A DNA stretch of 32,843 bases. Source: Lachnospiraceae bacterium. GTDB lineage: Bacteria; Bacillota; Clostridia; Lachnospirales; Lachnospiraceae. The position numbers were made by a program, and so were the translations under genes. The notes below the pieces were generated by a model, which searched no databases, was not told the origin of the DNA, and saw nothing but the letters and a program-made list of their open reading frames with translations. This document shows, one piece after another, positions 16,462-25,390 of the stretch (positions within the stretch are counted from its first letter, which is position 1; each line of letters opens with the position of its first letter). The DNA lies in NCBI GenBank assembly GCA_024697225.1, contig JAILGA010000146.1:1-32843 (forward strand), written 5' to 3'.

Positions 16462-18259
16462 TATTACAAGCAGAATACCTCCTTCAGCCCGAAGAGCTCT
16501 TCGGGTGGCGGCCTTTGTCCTGCTTGTCATCTGGCCTCTGATAAACATCCGACAAGGGGTGGATATATCTGATCAGACCTATTCCCTGACAAATTACAGG
16601 TATCTTGACAGTCTGGATCCGATGTGGCTTTTTGCGACATGGATCCCCAATATGTTGGGCAGTTTCCTGCTCAAACTCACCGGCGGAAGTCTGGCTGCAA
16701 TGAACCTCGCGTGCTCGTTGATCGTATCCGCCACAGCGGTGGTCACATGGCTGGGACTTCGCCCGTTTGTACCCGAACCGCTTCTTTTTCTGGGTATATG
16801 GATAGCGGAGAGCACATGGTGGTGTCCGTCTGTCATCCTTTATAATACGCTTACATATTTCTTTATGACACTGGGCTCGATCCTTCTCGTCAGAGCATTT
16901 TACAAAAACGATCAAAAATACCGTTATTATGTGCTTGCTGGCATTTGTTTAGGCGTGAATGTATTTGTGCGCTTTCCCAACGTGGCAGAAGCGGGACTGA
17001 TAATTTCGGTCATATATTTTGAATTCCTTACCGCCAGGAAGGTAATACCTGTTTTGCGTTCAGTGGGCGTATGCCTGCTGGGATACATAACTGGTGTTAT
17101 CATACCGCTTGTTATCATATCTCTAAGATATGGATTTTTGTCCTATGTCGGAATGATAGGCTCGTTGTTCTCCATGACGGGCGGGGCATCGGATTACACT
17201 CCGGGAGGGATGCTTAATGCGATCATTGCCACGTATCTCACAACGCTTGTCGAGCTTTTGCTGGTTGTACCTGTCCTGATAGTCGGGCTGATCATGTTCA
17301 CGCTGCTTGAAAACATGCCGCGGATGAGGATCTGGGCGACGGCCGCGTATATCATCCTGTTTGCTCTGCTGTTGAGATGGTACTATGCCACGGGGGTGGT
17401 CACCATCAGCTACTGGTATTATGATTGCATGTTTGAGGTCGCAATGATGGTGATCATCGGTGCGATAGTACTGTCTGTGCTGATGCTTCTGCCAAAGGTT
17501 GGATGCGATGCTCCACAGAGAGCTTTCTGCCTGACTTCCCTCATGAGTATATTTATCATTCCGCTGGGTTCAAACAATCATACTTATCCTTTGATAAATG
17601 ATCTGTTCCTGATCCTTCCGGCTGCTTTTCTTTCTTTGAAGGTCATGTATGAGAATGTGAGGACCGCAAAAAACGGGGAGAGGATGCTGTGGCAGAGGAG
17701 TATACATTATGCCTGGCAGATACCCGCGGTACTGCTGGTGTGTCTCCTGTTAGTTCAGGCAAGCATCTTTCACATGGTGTTCTGCTTCGGTGACGGGACA
17801 GACGGAACAAAGAGAGATGCCGTGGTGACGGGCGTTCCTGCGATAAGGGGCATGCACACCACAAAACATAATGCGGAGCTTCTTGAGGAAATGTATGCTG
17901 ATCTTAACACGAAATTCAGAGAAAATGTAGTCGCCGCCGGAAGTGAAGCAATAGTACTCGGCAACGCTCCGGGATTCCACTATCTTTTCGGGATGGCGCC
18001 GGCACTCCGCACAGCCTGGCCGGATCTCGACAGTTATGAGATCAGACGCATGGAAGAAGAAATAAACGATATCGCGGGATCCGGACGGAGGCCGTTAGTC
18101 ATAATGTACGAGTCTTCCGAGCATGTATACGACGGATCCTCGGATGAGCCAAAGAGGGATATTCTGCTGGACTATATGGATAAAAACGGGTATAATATAC
18201 TGTTTGAAGTGTCATGTGACGGACAGGGAAAGTATGAGGTCTACAGCGCGGATGAATAA
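16448..18259 (+). CDS. Large polytopic membrane protein, GT-C-like, function unknown
   Basis: 603 residues with about eleven or twelve hydrophobic helices up to residue ~445 and a soluble, probably extracytoplasmic, C-terminal region of about 155 residues. The first helix (about 18-36) is followed by GVDISDQTYSLTNYRYLD, an Asp-containing first loop placed where GT-C glycosyltransferases keep catalytic acid residues. No GT family could be assigned. Its position directly before gtrA makes it a candidate for the third (GtrC-like) member of a GtrA/GtrB/GT-C side-chain system. ATG 16448 overlaps the acyltransferase by 14 bases; the stop overlaps gtrA by eight. Confidence 0.7.
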   Translation: MITADITSRIPPSARRALRVAAFVLLVIWPLINIRQGVDISDQTYSLTNYRYLDSLDPMWLFATWIPNMLGSFLLKLTGGSLAAMNLACSLIVSATAVVTWLGLRPFVPEPLLFLGIWIAESTWWCPSVILYNTLTYFFMTLGSILLVRAFYKNDQKYRYYVLAGICLGVNVFVRFPNVAEAGLIISVIYFEFLTARKVIPVLRSVGVCLLGYITGVIIPLVIISLRYGFLSYVGMIGSLFSMTGGASDYTPGGMLNAIIATYLTTLVELLLVVPVLIVGLIMFTLLENMPRMRIWATAAYIILFALLLRWYYATGVVTISYWYYDCMFEVAMMVIIGAIVLSVLMLLPKVGCDAPQRAFCLTSLMSIFIIPLGSNNHTYPLINDLFLILPAAFLSLKVMYENVRTAKNGERMLWQRSIHYAWQIPAVLLVCLLLVQASIFHMVFCFGDGTDGTKRDAVVTGVPAIRGMHTTKHNAELLEEMYADLNTKFRENVVAAGSEAIVLGNAPGFHYLFGMAPALRTAWPDLDSYEIRRMEEEINDIAGSGRRPLVIMYESSEHVYDGSSDEPKRDILLDYMDKNGYNILFEVSCDGQGKYEVYSADE

Positions 18260-18749
18260 GCTTTTGGGGCAGATCGCCAAATTCGGTGTAGTCGGTGTGG
18301 TATGTTTCTTTATAGATTTCGGCGTCTACTCCGTTTTAAACAGGATATTCTGGAACGTCGGCTTTGCGGAAGCCTTTCCGTATTACTATCTCATATCAAA
18401 ATTTGTGAGCGTAGCGGTATCGATGGTCTGCAATTATCTGCTGTCCATGAAGTTTGTCTTTAAGAGAAAGGACGACATGAGCCGCAGAAAGGAATTCATC
18501 ATTTTTGCCGTGCTCTCGGTGATAGGCCTTGTCCTTGCGGAGATAATACTTTATCTTGGCATGGACATCATAGATCCGGTATTCCCTGCTGTCGCCGATC
18601 TGATAGCATGGTTCGGCGGGCTTTTCGGTCTTACCAGAAACGGATCGGAGGAGACTTTCTGGGTGCTGGTCTCAACTGCCATAGTGATGTGCTACAATTT
18701 CATTTCAAGAAAGCTTACGTTAGAGAAAAAAGATGAAGATAAACTTTAA
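18252..18749 (+). CDS. GtrA family membrane protein (polyprenyl-phosphate-sugar flippase candidate)
   Basis: A small (165-residue) membrane protein with four hydrophobic helices, matching the GtrA/DPMS2 family: QIAKFGVVGVVCFFIDFGVY in helix 1, then SVAVSMVCNYLLSMKFVFKR, the family's most recognisable stretch, and a C-terminal helix ending CYNFISRKLTLEKK. GtrA proteins are thought to help move polyprenyl-phosphate-linked sugars, made by a GtrB enzyme, to the outer face. The frame is open further upstream. ATG 18252, overlapping the previous stop, fits the family's N-terminus; ATG 18234 (good AGGGAAAG site) would add six residues. The matching GtrB-type protein is at 22170. Confidence 0.88.
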   Translation: MNKLLGQIAKFGVVGVVCFFIDFGVYSVLNRIFWNVGFAEAFPYYYLISKFVSVAVSMVCNYLLSMKFVFKRKDDMSRRKEFIIFAVLSVIGLVLAEIILYLGMDIIDPVFPAVADLIAWFGGLFGLTRNGSEETFWVLVSTAIVMCYNFISRKLTLEKKDEDKL

Positions 18750-19869
18750 TGTCCCGCCGTATACGGGAAAAGAACTGGAATACATAAAACAGGCTGTCGA
18801 GGATCAGAAGATCTGCGGTGACGGTGATTTCACCGCGCGGTGCAACAGGTGGATTGAGGAGAGGACCGGCGCTGCAAAGGCTCTTCTCACAACGAGCTGT
18901 ACGCATGCCACGGAGATGTCGGCTGTACTGTTGAACATCGGTCCCTCGGATGAGGTGATAATGCCCAGCTACACCTTTGTCTCCACGGCAAACGGCTTTG
19001 TGCTGAGGGGCGGTGTGCCGGTGTTTGTGGATATCAGGCCCGACACCATGAACATGGATGAAAATCTGATAGAATCTGCCATCACCGAAAAGACGAAGGC
19101 CATTGTTGTGATGCATTACGCCGGGGTGGGCTGCGAGATGGATGCCATTATGGACATCGCAAAGAGACACGGGCTTTTTGTGGTCGAGGATGCAGCCCAG
19201 GCGATAATGGCTTCGTATAAGGGCAGGCCGCTTGGCGCAATAGGCGACATGGGCAATTTCAGTTTTCATGAGACCAAGAATCTCTCCTGCGGCGAGGGCG
19301 GTGCGCTGACCCTGAGGGATGAGAGATGGGCCGATCAGGCTGTGATAATAAGGGAGAAGGGAACGAACAGGACTCTTTATAAGATGGGCAAGGTCGACAA
19401 ATACAGCTGGATAGCGCCCGGCTCGTCCTGGCTCCCCAGCGAATTAAACGCCGCATATCTTTTTGCCCAGATGGAAATGGCCGATTTTATCAACGAGAGA
19501 CGTCTTCATCTGTGGGAAAGATATAATGAGGCATTTGCCGAAATGTCGGACAGTGGTCTGATAGAGAGGCCCACTGTGCCGGAATACTGTAAACACAATG
19601 CGCATATGTATTACATCAAGTGCCGGGATTTCGAGGAGAGAAAGGCGCTGATCGAATATCTCCTGTCAAAGGAGATATTGCCCGCATCCCATTATATACC
19701 GCTCCACTCATCGAAGGCCGGTCTGTTATACGGCAGATTCCACGGGGAGGACAGGTATACGACAAAGGAGAGCGAGAGGCTGTTGAGACTCCCGATGTAC
19801 TATGCGCTGACAGAGGAGGATCAGGACGAGGTCATCCTCAGGGTAAAGGAATTCTATAATGCTGTCTGA
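18733..19869 (+). CDS. wecE: dTDP-4-amino-4,6-dideoxygalactose transaminase, WecE/RffA-like
   Basis: PLP aminotransferase (DegT family) that converts dTDP-4-keto-6-deoxy-glucose to dTDP-4-amino-4,6-dideoxy-galactose (dTDP-Fuc4N). The 378-residue sequence closely follows the E. coli WecE pattern: FNVPPYTGKELEYI, KICGDGDFTARC, EVIMPSYTFVSTANGFVLRG, RPDTMNMDENLIESAIT, FVVEDAAQ and FSFHETKNLSCGEGG with the PLP lysine in HETK, then IREKGTNR. No rmlA or rmlB lies in the window, so the substrate must be supplied from elsewhere. The acetyltransferase at 21661 may play the WecD role. Overlaps gtrA by 17 bases and the next gene by 11. Confidence 0.93.
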   Translation: MKINFNVPPYTGKELEYIKQAVEDQKICGDGDFTARCNRWIEERTGAAKALLTTSCTHATEMSAVLLNIGPSDEVIMPSYTFVSTANGFVLRGGVPVFVDIRPDTMNMDENLIESAITEKTKAIVVMHYAGVGCEMDAIMDIAKRHGLFVVEDAAQAIMASYKGRPLGAIGDMGNFSFHETKNLSCGEGGALTLRDERWADQAVIIREKGTNRTLYKMGKVDKYSWIAPGSSWLPSELNAAYLFAQMEMADFINERRLHLWERYNEAFAEMSDSGLIERPTVPEYCKHNAHMYYIKCRDFEERKALIEYLLSKEILPASHYIPLHSSKAGLLYGRFHGEDRYTTKESERLLRLPMYYALTEEDQDEVILRVKEFYNAV

Positions 19870-21664
19870 GCTGGGAAAGCTGTTTTATCTGGATCTGAAT
19901 GATGACTCTCTGATACGTGATCTTGTGTCGGGGGCGTATTCAGGTACGCCGGCGGCCAGGGATATTCAGAATCTCTATCCCTTCAGTCTCTTTATGTCAG
20001 CACTCTACAGACTTTCTCCGGATGTGCCGTGGTACGGGATGATACTGCTGGGACTTCAGTGCATTTGCATGCTGATCCTGCTGTGTCAGGCACTGCGGAC
20101 CATAAGACCAAAAGGGAAAAAGATCTACAGCGTTCTTGGTATATTTATAGTCTGGATATTGCTGTGCATCCTTGTGTCGCCGCATTTCTTCTTCATCCAG
20201 TATAGCGTGACCGCGGGACTCTTGTGCTGTACGGCGGTATTTCTGATAATGACTTCAGGCAGTGCCGCAAGTATCTTTGCGTCCGTGATCCTTGTCGGAC
20301 TGGCATATACGATAAGATCGGAGCTGGTGCTCCTTCTTCTGCCCATAGTCTTTCTTGCGCTTCTGTTCTCATATGTGGGGGAACTCATGAGTGCGAGGGC
20401 GATAAATGAAGAGATTCCGGGCTTTAAGGAGATCGTCACCTATCCCTTCAGGATAGACAGGTACAGACGTTTCGGCCTGGGGTTTGTCGGGATGATACTC
20501 GTTATCTCGCTTGGGTGGAATGTTGACAGGATAGCTTATGCGGATGTGGGCTGGCAGGAGTTTGTCCGCTTTTTTGACGCACGGACAGAGGTATATGATT
20601 TCACGGGTATTCCGCCATATGACGGGCACAGTGAGTTCTATGACGGGATCGGGCTGTCTGAAAATGAAGTCGGACTCCTGAAAAATTATAATTTCGGACT
20701 GTCTGATGAAATCAATGCGGACAGCATGGAAGATATCGCGGTCTATGCGAAAAAGCAGATGGATCCTCTCCGGAAGAGATTTGTCAGGGCTCTGAGAAAC
20801 TATATCTACAGGCTGCATCATCTGGGACTTCCCGAAGACGTAACATGGCCTCAGACCGATGCACCCTGGAACGTGTTCATAATACTTCTTTATATAACTC
20901 TGACGATCATTACCTGGGCGGGACAGCCGAAGGAATACGGCCTGCGCGAAAAGCTGCTGGCCACTTTGTGGAGGCCTGTTCTCCTTTTTGCCTGCAGGAC
21001 ATCGCTGTGGATGTATCTGATAGTAAGGGGGAGAGATCCTGTTCGTGTCACACATCCTTTGATGTATGCGGAACTTGCCATTCTTTTCGGACTTTTGATA
21101 GTTCAGTCGAGAAGAGAGAGCGACGAGGTGGTGAGAAAGGTTGATGAGGCGGAGAGAAGGCACTGGCTCCTTACTCTGCTCAATTATGCTGCCATGGGAC
21201 TGACGCTCGTGGTGGGAATAGTTTACGTGGGCCGCAATGTATCGAACATAATGATCGATGAGAAAAGAAGGGCAGCGGATAATCTCCCGTATGTGGCGAT
21301 GAGGGCTTATGCGGCTGATAATCCCGATAACTGGTATTTCATGGATGTATACAGTTCGGTGAGGGAGACCAGACCGCTGTTCTCGGAAGGGATAAAGACC
21401 GGTGCGGCTGACAATCTTGACCTGTTGGGCGGATGGGCGGTAAAGAGTCCGGAGTGGGCCGACAAGATCGGACAGGCCGGTATGGATGACGCATTCACGG
21501 GTCTTCTTCAGGATTCCGCCTATTTTGTGGCAGAAATTAACAGCGATGTCTCGTGGCTGGTGAGATATTATGCCTCGGAGGGCGTAAGTGTCAGGGTGAA
21601 CAGGGTTGATGAGGTCGCGGATACCTTCGTGGTATACAGCGTGACGGAGGCAGGCGCACAGTGA
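19859..21664 (+). CDS. Polytopic membrane protein, GT-C-like, function unknown
   Basis: 601 residues. A short N-terminus with NDDSLIRDLVSGAYSGTP (acidic cluster at 14-16) precedes the first obvious helix at about 59-80. About nine or ten helices follow, the last near 440-460, then a soluble C-terminal domain of about 140 residues. The N-terminal motif and overall plan resemble uncharacterised Clostridia membrane proteins that I believe normally have a membrane helix before the acidic motif. Here an in-frame TAA at 19844 rules out a longer start, so that helix is missing. AAAGGA lies eight bases before ATG 19859. Location between wecE and the acetyltransferase suggests a role in glycan assembly. 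Confidence 0.65.
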   Translation: MLSELGKLFYLDLNDDSLIRDLVSGAYSGTPAARDIQNLYPFSLFMSALYRLSPDVPWYGMILLGLQCICMLILLCQALRTIRPKGKKIYSVLGIFIVWILLCILVSPHFFFIQYSVTAGLLCCTAVFLIMTSGSAASIFASVILVGLAYTIRSELVLLLLPIVFLALLFSYVGELMSARAINEEIPGFKEIVTYPFRIDRYRRFGLGFVGMILVISLGWNVDRIAYADVGWQEFVRFFDARTEVYDFTGIPPYDGHSEFYDGIGLSENEVGLLKNYNFGLSDEINADSMEDIAVYAKKQMDPLRKRFVRALRNYIYRLHHLGLPEDVTWPQTDAPWNVFIILLYITLTIITWAGQPKEYGLREKLLATLWRPVLLFACRTSLWMYLIVRGRDPVRVTHPLMYAELAILFGLLIVQSRRESDEVVRKVDEAERRHWLLTLLNYAAMGLTLVVGIVYVGRNVSNIMIDEKRRAADNLPYVAMRAYAADNPDNWYFMDVYSSVRETRPLFSEGIKTGAADNLDLLGGWAVKSPEWADKIGQAGMDDAFTGLLQDSAYFVAEINSDVSWLVRYYASEGVSVRVNRVDEVADTFVVYSVTEAGAQ

Positions 21665-22167
21665 TAGTCTTAAGACCCATGGGATATGATGACACCGGGC
21701 TCATCGTGGCGTGGAGAAACGATCCGGATATACGTTCCCATTTTGTGTTCAGGGAGGAATTCGATGCCGGGATGCATGAGCGCTGGATCAGGGAACGGAT
21801 AGAGGATAAGAAGGATGTCATGCAGTGGATGATCTGTGAACCCGGAGAGGTCGGAACCTGCGGGAGACCTGTGGGCAGCGTTTATCTGAGAGATATTGAC
21901 AGAGAGGCGGGGATCGCCGAGTACGGGATCTTCATCGGCGAGCCGGACGCAGTGAGCAGGGGCATCGGTACCGAAGCCGCGCGCAGAGTCATTGGACTTG
22001 CTAAGGAAATGGGGCTGAAGAAGCTCTGTCTCAGGGTCTTCGATGACAACGAACGGGCAAAAAAGAGTTATCTGAAGGCGGGATTCGTGCCCGTAAAAAG
22101 ACTTAAGGATGTCCGGTGCAGTGACGGCGAGATGAAGGACATGATATATATGGAGACGGAGTTATAA
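21661..22167 (+). CDS. GNAT family N-acetyltransferase (amino-sugar acetyltransferase candidate)
   Basis: A 168-residue acetyl-CoA-dependent acetyltransferase. It opens with LRPMGYDDTGLIVAWRNDP, similar to PseH and RimJ-like enzymes that act on sugar amines, and has the acetyl-CoA loop SRGIGTEAARR (R100-G-I-G-T104) and the C-terminal FDDNERAKKSYLKAGF typical of the fold. In this operon the likely substrate is the 4-amino group produced by WecE, PglE or PseC, making it a WecD-, PglD- or PseH-like step. The sequence does not decide among these (PglD itself is a different, left-handed helix fold). GTG 21661 overlaps the previous stop. The next gene starts three bases after its end. Confidence 0.85.
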   Translation: MIVLRPMGYDDTGLIVAWRNDPDIRSHFVFREEFDAGMHERWIRERIEDKKDVMQWMICEPGEVGTCGRPVGSVYLRDIDREAGIAEYGIFIGEPDAVSRGIGTEAARRVIGLAKEMGLKKLCLRVFDDNERAKKSYLKAGFVPVKRLKDVRCSDGEMKDMIYMETEL

Positions 22168-22169
22168 GG

Positions 22170-23093
22170 ATGATCAGTTTTGTCATTCCCTGCTACAGAT
22201 CCGCAAAGACGATCGGGTCTGTGGTGGCAGAGATCGAAAAAGCGTGTGAGGATATCCCGAAGACCGCCGACGGTTACGAGATCATCCTCGTAAATGACGG
22301 CTCGGGCGATGATACCTGGGAGACCATAAAGGGGCTTGCGGAGAGCGATCTGCGTGTAACTGCCATCGATCTTGCGAGGAATTTCGGGCAGCACGGGGCT
22401 CTTATGGCCGGGCTCTCAAGAACGAAGGGCGATGTGGTGATATGTCTGGATGATGACGGACAGACCCCGGCTGATGAGGCATATAAACTGATAGCTGCCA
22501 TAGAGAACGGGGCAGATGTCGCATATGCGAGGTATGCAAATAAGCAGCATTCAGCGTTCAGGAATTTCGGATCCTGGGTAAATGAGGTGATGGCCGGTGT
22601 GATGCTTGGAAAGCCTGCATCCCTCACGGTCTCGAGTTACTTTGCGGCAAAGCGCTTTGTCATAGACGAAGTCCTTAAATACGAAGGGGCTTATCCGTAC
22701 CTTATCGGTCTGGTGCTCAGGGCCTCCGACCGCATAGTCAATGTAGATGTGACCCACAGAAAGCGGGAGGTCGGAGTATCGGGCTACACCTTCGGAAAAC
22801 TCGTTTCTCTCTGGATGAACGGATTTACGGCTTTTTCCATAAAGCCCCTGAGGATAGCGACGCTGTCAGGCACCCTGTTTGCAATGGTTGGTTTTTTATA
22901 CGGGATTTATACCATAATCAAGAAATTTGTGATCCCCGATATCCCTGTGGGCTTCTCTGCACTGATGAGCGCCATCATGTTCATCGGCGGTATGGTGATG
23001 CTGATGCTCGGACTGATCGGTGAATATCTGGGAAGACTGTATATCACGCAGAACAACAGCCCCCAATATATCGTGAGGGACATAGTTAAATGA
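22170..23093 (+). CDS. GtrB/ArnC-type polyprenyl-phosphate glycosyltransferase (GT2)
   Basis: A 307-residue membrane-bound GT2 of the DPM1/GtrB/ArnC group, which links a sugar to undecaprenyl phosphate on the cytoplasmic side. It shows ISFVIPCYRSAKTI, ILVNDGSGDDTW at 39-50, NFGQHGALMAGLSRTKGD, LDDDGQTP (DxD at 94-96), KREVGVSGYTFGKL, and two C-terminal membrane hairpin helices (about 235-260 and 270-292) ending GEYLGRLYITQNN, a family signature. It is the natural partner of the GtrA protein at 18252, although three genes lie between them. GGAG is about ten bases upstream of ATG 22170. Overlaps the next gene by four bases (ATGA). Confidence 0.92.
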   Translation: MISFVIPCYRSAKTIGSVVAEIEKACEDIPKTADGYEIILVNDGSGDDTWETIKGLAESDLRVTAIDLARNFGQHGALMAGLSRTKGDVVICLDDDGQTPADEAYKLIAAIENGADVAYARYANKQHSAFRNFGSWVNEVMAGVMLGKPASLTVSSYFAAKRFVIDEVLKYEGAYPYLIGLVLRASDRIVNVDVTHRKREVGVSGYTFGKLVSLWMNGFTAFSIKPLRIATLSGTLFAMVGFLYGIYTIIKKFVIPDIPVGFSALMSAIMFIGGMVMLMLGLIGEYLGRLYITQNNSPQYIVRDIVK

Positions 23094-25390
23094 GAAAAGT
23101 CATATACGCAAGCGAAGCGGTGCGTGCCTTTATCGTCGCGGTGGCGATCCTTGTTGTGTTGTCGGTATTTCCGCTCCGGATATGGCAGCGGAATATAGAG
23201 GAAAAGGGCGGCGGTGTCAGAATGGAGGTATCGGAGAGAGTAGACGATGCCCATGACCTGATGCAGCGCTTCGTCGCGAGATATGACAGACTGGGGACCG
23301 TGAAGATAAGCGTCAGAAGCGTCGAGAGCGGCAGATATCTGGATTTTTCGCTCCTTGATGAAAACTGGCAGCGCATGTATCACAAGTACGTGGATATCGG
23401 TATTCACGAGGATGACGAATATCCCGTGACAGTCGAGATCCCGGTGGGAGCAGTGCTGGAGCCCGGTAAGGAGTATGCGCTTTTTTTCCTTGGTGCGCAT
23501 GCCGGCATATATCTGGACCTTGAGAATATCCCGGCGGACGCTTCGCCGTATTTCACCGGGTTTTACATGAATGACACCGGGAACGATACCTGGCGTCTTA
23601 ATGCCACGCTTAATTACAGGGCGCCGATTGATAAAAAGGCATCTCTTATGATAATCGCCGCGGTGATACTGATCGCCGCGGTTCTTGAGAGAGCTGTGTG
23701 GTTCGCAGCTAAGAGGCGGGGAAAGGACAGAGACAGGGTAGTGTCTGTGAGGCAGGCTGTTGCGGCATTTGCAGTGCCGCCGATCCTGTTGGCCTGCACT
23801 GTACTTCTTGTATTTTGTCTGTCGGGGCGGTATGATGACAGACCTGCGGACAATGCGGTATATATTACAGGGATCCTGATAGCGGCGGCGCTCGGGGTTA
23901 TAGTATTTGCAGCCGAAAAGAAAGGCGGCTCGTCTTCAAAAATAACAAATGTTATCGAATTTGTTCAGGCTGTCGCTTTTGCACTTGCGGTAAAGTATTG
24001 CTGTGATTATATGAACGGTCTGTACGATGCCGTACACAGGATAGCGGAGAGAAAAGAGGTCGCCGCCATAGCTGTGTTCCTTATACCTTTTCTTTTCAGG
24101 AGGGACAGATCCGGGAAGAAGGGCCAGAAGATCAATATATTCGGCGCACTGGCCATGCTGTTCTTCGTCATGACGGTCATGTTCAGAAACGGCAGGATGT
24201 GGGGCATCACCGTGACGGTCATCTTCCTTACGGGACTTGTGTGCTACAGGTTCTCGGGGGCAAAGGACAGATATATACCCGTGCTTGCTGCCGGACTGCA
24301 GATAAATTTTTACTGCAGTATGCTGTATTGCCTGCTTCACAGATATTTTGCAGCCTTTGTGTCGGGACGCTTTTCCTTTGTGTTCCACACGGTGACGGTG
24401 ACCGCCGAATATCTGACTATGATGGGATGTGCGGCTTTTGCGCTCCTTTATGCGGCGGTAAGGAATGTGCCAAAAGACAGCGGTGCACGCGGGGTGATAA
24501 GGGCAGTGCTTCCCGAATTCGTCTTTTTCGGTACGGTCTTTGCCTATGCCCTGTTTACCGCTTCGAGAACCGTAATGCTGGCTCTCGGCGTATCTGTACT
24601 GGTCATGTTTGCAGTGATGAGCATCAGACCGCCGAAGGGCTTCAGACCCGGTGTGCTGGCGGCGATGACCGCACTTTCGGCTGTTGTTATGCTCACACCG
24701 GTATTTACCCTCCAGCGCATAATACCTCCGATGATAGGAAGACCTGAGTACATGGAGATCGAGGACGCCGCCCCGGAGCTTCGCGGATGGACCAACTGGG
24801 ACAGCAGGTTTCTCATGAGTGTTGAAAGATTCTCCGATGTGCTCCTGGATAAACTGGCCGGCGTTGAAAGAGGCTCATATAACTATCCTGAGGACAGGTA
24901 TAACTATGATGAAAACGGGGAATACATATACAATAGTGTCTCAGAACTCGCGGAACCTCTGCGCGGAGGGGGCGGGAATCCCGCTTCGTCCGGAGGGCTG
25001 ATTGAGGAGGGCAACGATGCCGACCGCATGGCAAACGGAAGGCTGACGATATGGCGCTCTTATCTGCCGTATCTGAATCTCACGGGTCATGAGGGTATGG
25101 GGGTGCCGCTTCCCAACGGTGAGATCGCGGTACACGCCCATAATGTATATCTTCAGGTGGCCTATGACAACGGCATTCCCGTCGGAATTCTCTTTGCGTT
25201 CACACTGTGTGCCGCTGCGTTCGCGGGAGCCGTATGGGGAAGGATGAAAGGCGCTGAGGCTTTTGTTCCGTTTGCACTTACCGTGGGGTTCATGGTTTCC
25301 GGCCTCTCGGAGTGGAATTATCAGCTGGGTAACATGATGACAGTATCCATGGTTCTGTCCTGGATGCCGCTTTGTTTCAGGAAGAAATAG
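23090..25390 (+). CDS. O-antigen ligase/polymerase-like membrane protein with N-terminal extracytoplasmic domain
   Basis: A 766-residue membrane protein. After a signal-anchor helix (~10-28) comes a ~150-residue hydrophilic region (~30-178), likely beta-rich and outside the cell. Then about ten or more helices carry the Wzy_C/O-antigen ligase hallmark VHAHNVYLQVAYDNGIPVG (HAHN at 682-685) in the long periplasmic-type loop, preceded by a Tyr/Asn/Gly-rich segment at ~590-650. Members of this family polymerise glycan repeats or join them to a lipid or protein acceptor. The extra N-terminal domain is unusual. It could bind glycan, but this is inference. Stop TAG directly abuts the next ATG. Confidence 0.82.
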   Translation: MRKVIYASEAVRAFIVAVAILVVLSVFPLRIWQRNIEEKGGGVRMEVSERVDDAHDLMQRFVARYDRLGTVKISVRSVESGRYLDFSLLDENWQRMYHKYVDIGIHEDDEYPVTVEIPVGAVLEPGKEYALFFLGAHAGIYLDLENIPADASPYFTGFYMNDTGNDTWRLNATLNYRAPIDKKASLMIIAAVILIAAVLERAVWFAAKRRGKDRDRVVSVRQAVAAFAVPPILLACTVLLVFCLSGRYDDRPADNAVYITGILIAAALGVIVFAAEKKGGSSSKITNVIEFVQAVAFALAVKYCCDYMNGLYDAVHRIAERKEVAAIAVFLIPFLFRRDRSGKKGQKINIFGALAMLFFVMTVMFRNGRMWGITVTVIFLTGLVCYRFSGAKDRYIPVLAAGLQINFYCSMLYCLLHRYFAAFVSGRFSFVFHTVTVTAEYLTMMGCAAFALLYAAVRNVPKDSGARGVIRAVLPEFVFFGTVFAYALFTASRTVMLALGVSVLVMFAVMSIRPPKGFRPGVLAAMTALSAVVMLTPVFTLQRIIPPMIGRPEYMEIEDAAPELRGWTNWDSRFLMSVERFSDVLLDKLAGVERGSYNYPEDRYNYDENGEYIYNSVSELAEPLRGGGGNPASSGGLIEEGNDADRMANGRLTIWRSYLPYLNLTGHEGMGVPLPNGEIAVHAHNVYLQVAYDNGIPVGILFAFTLCAAAFAGAVWGRMKGAEAFVPFALTVGFMVSGLSEWNYQLGNMMTVSMVLSWMPLCFRKK

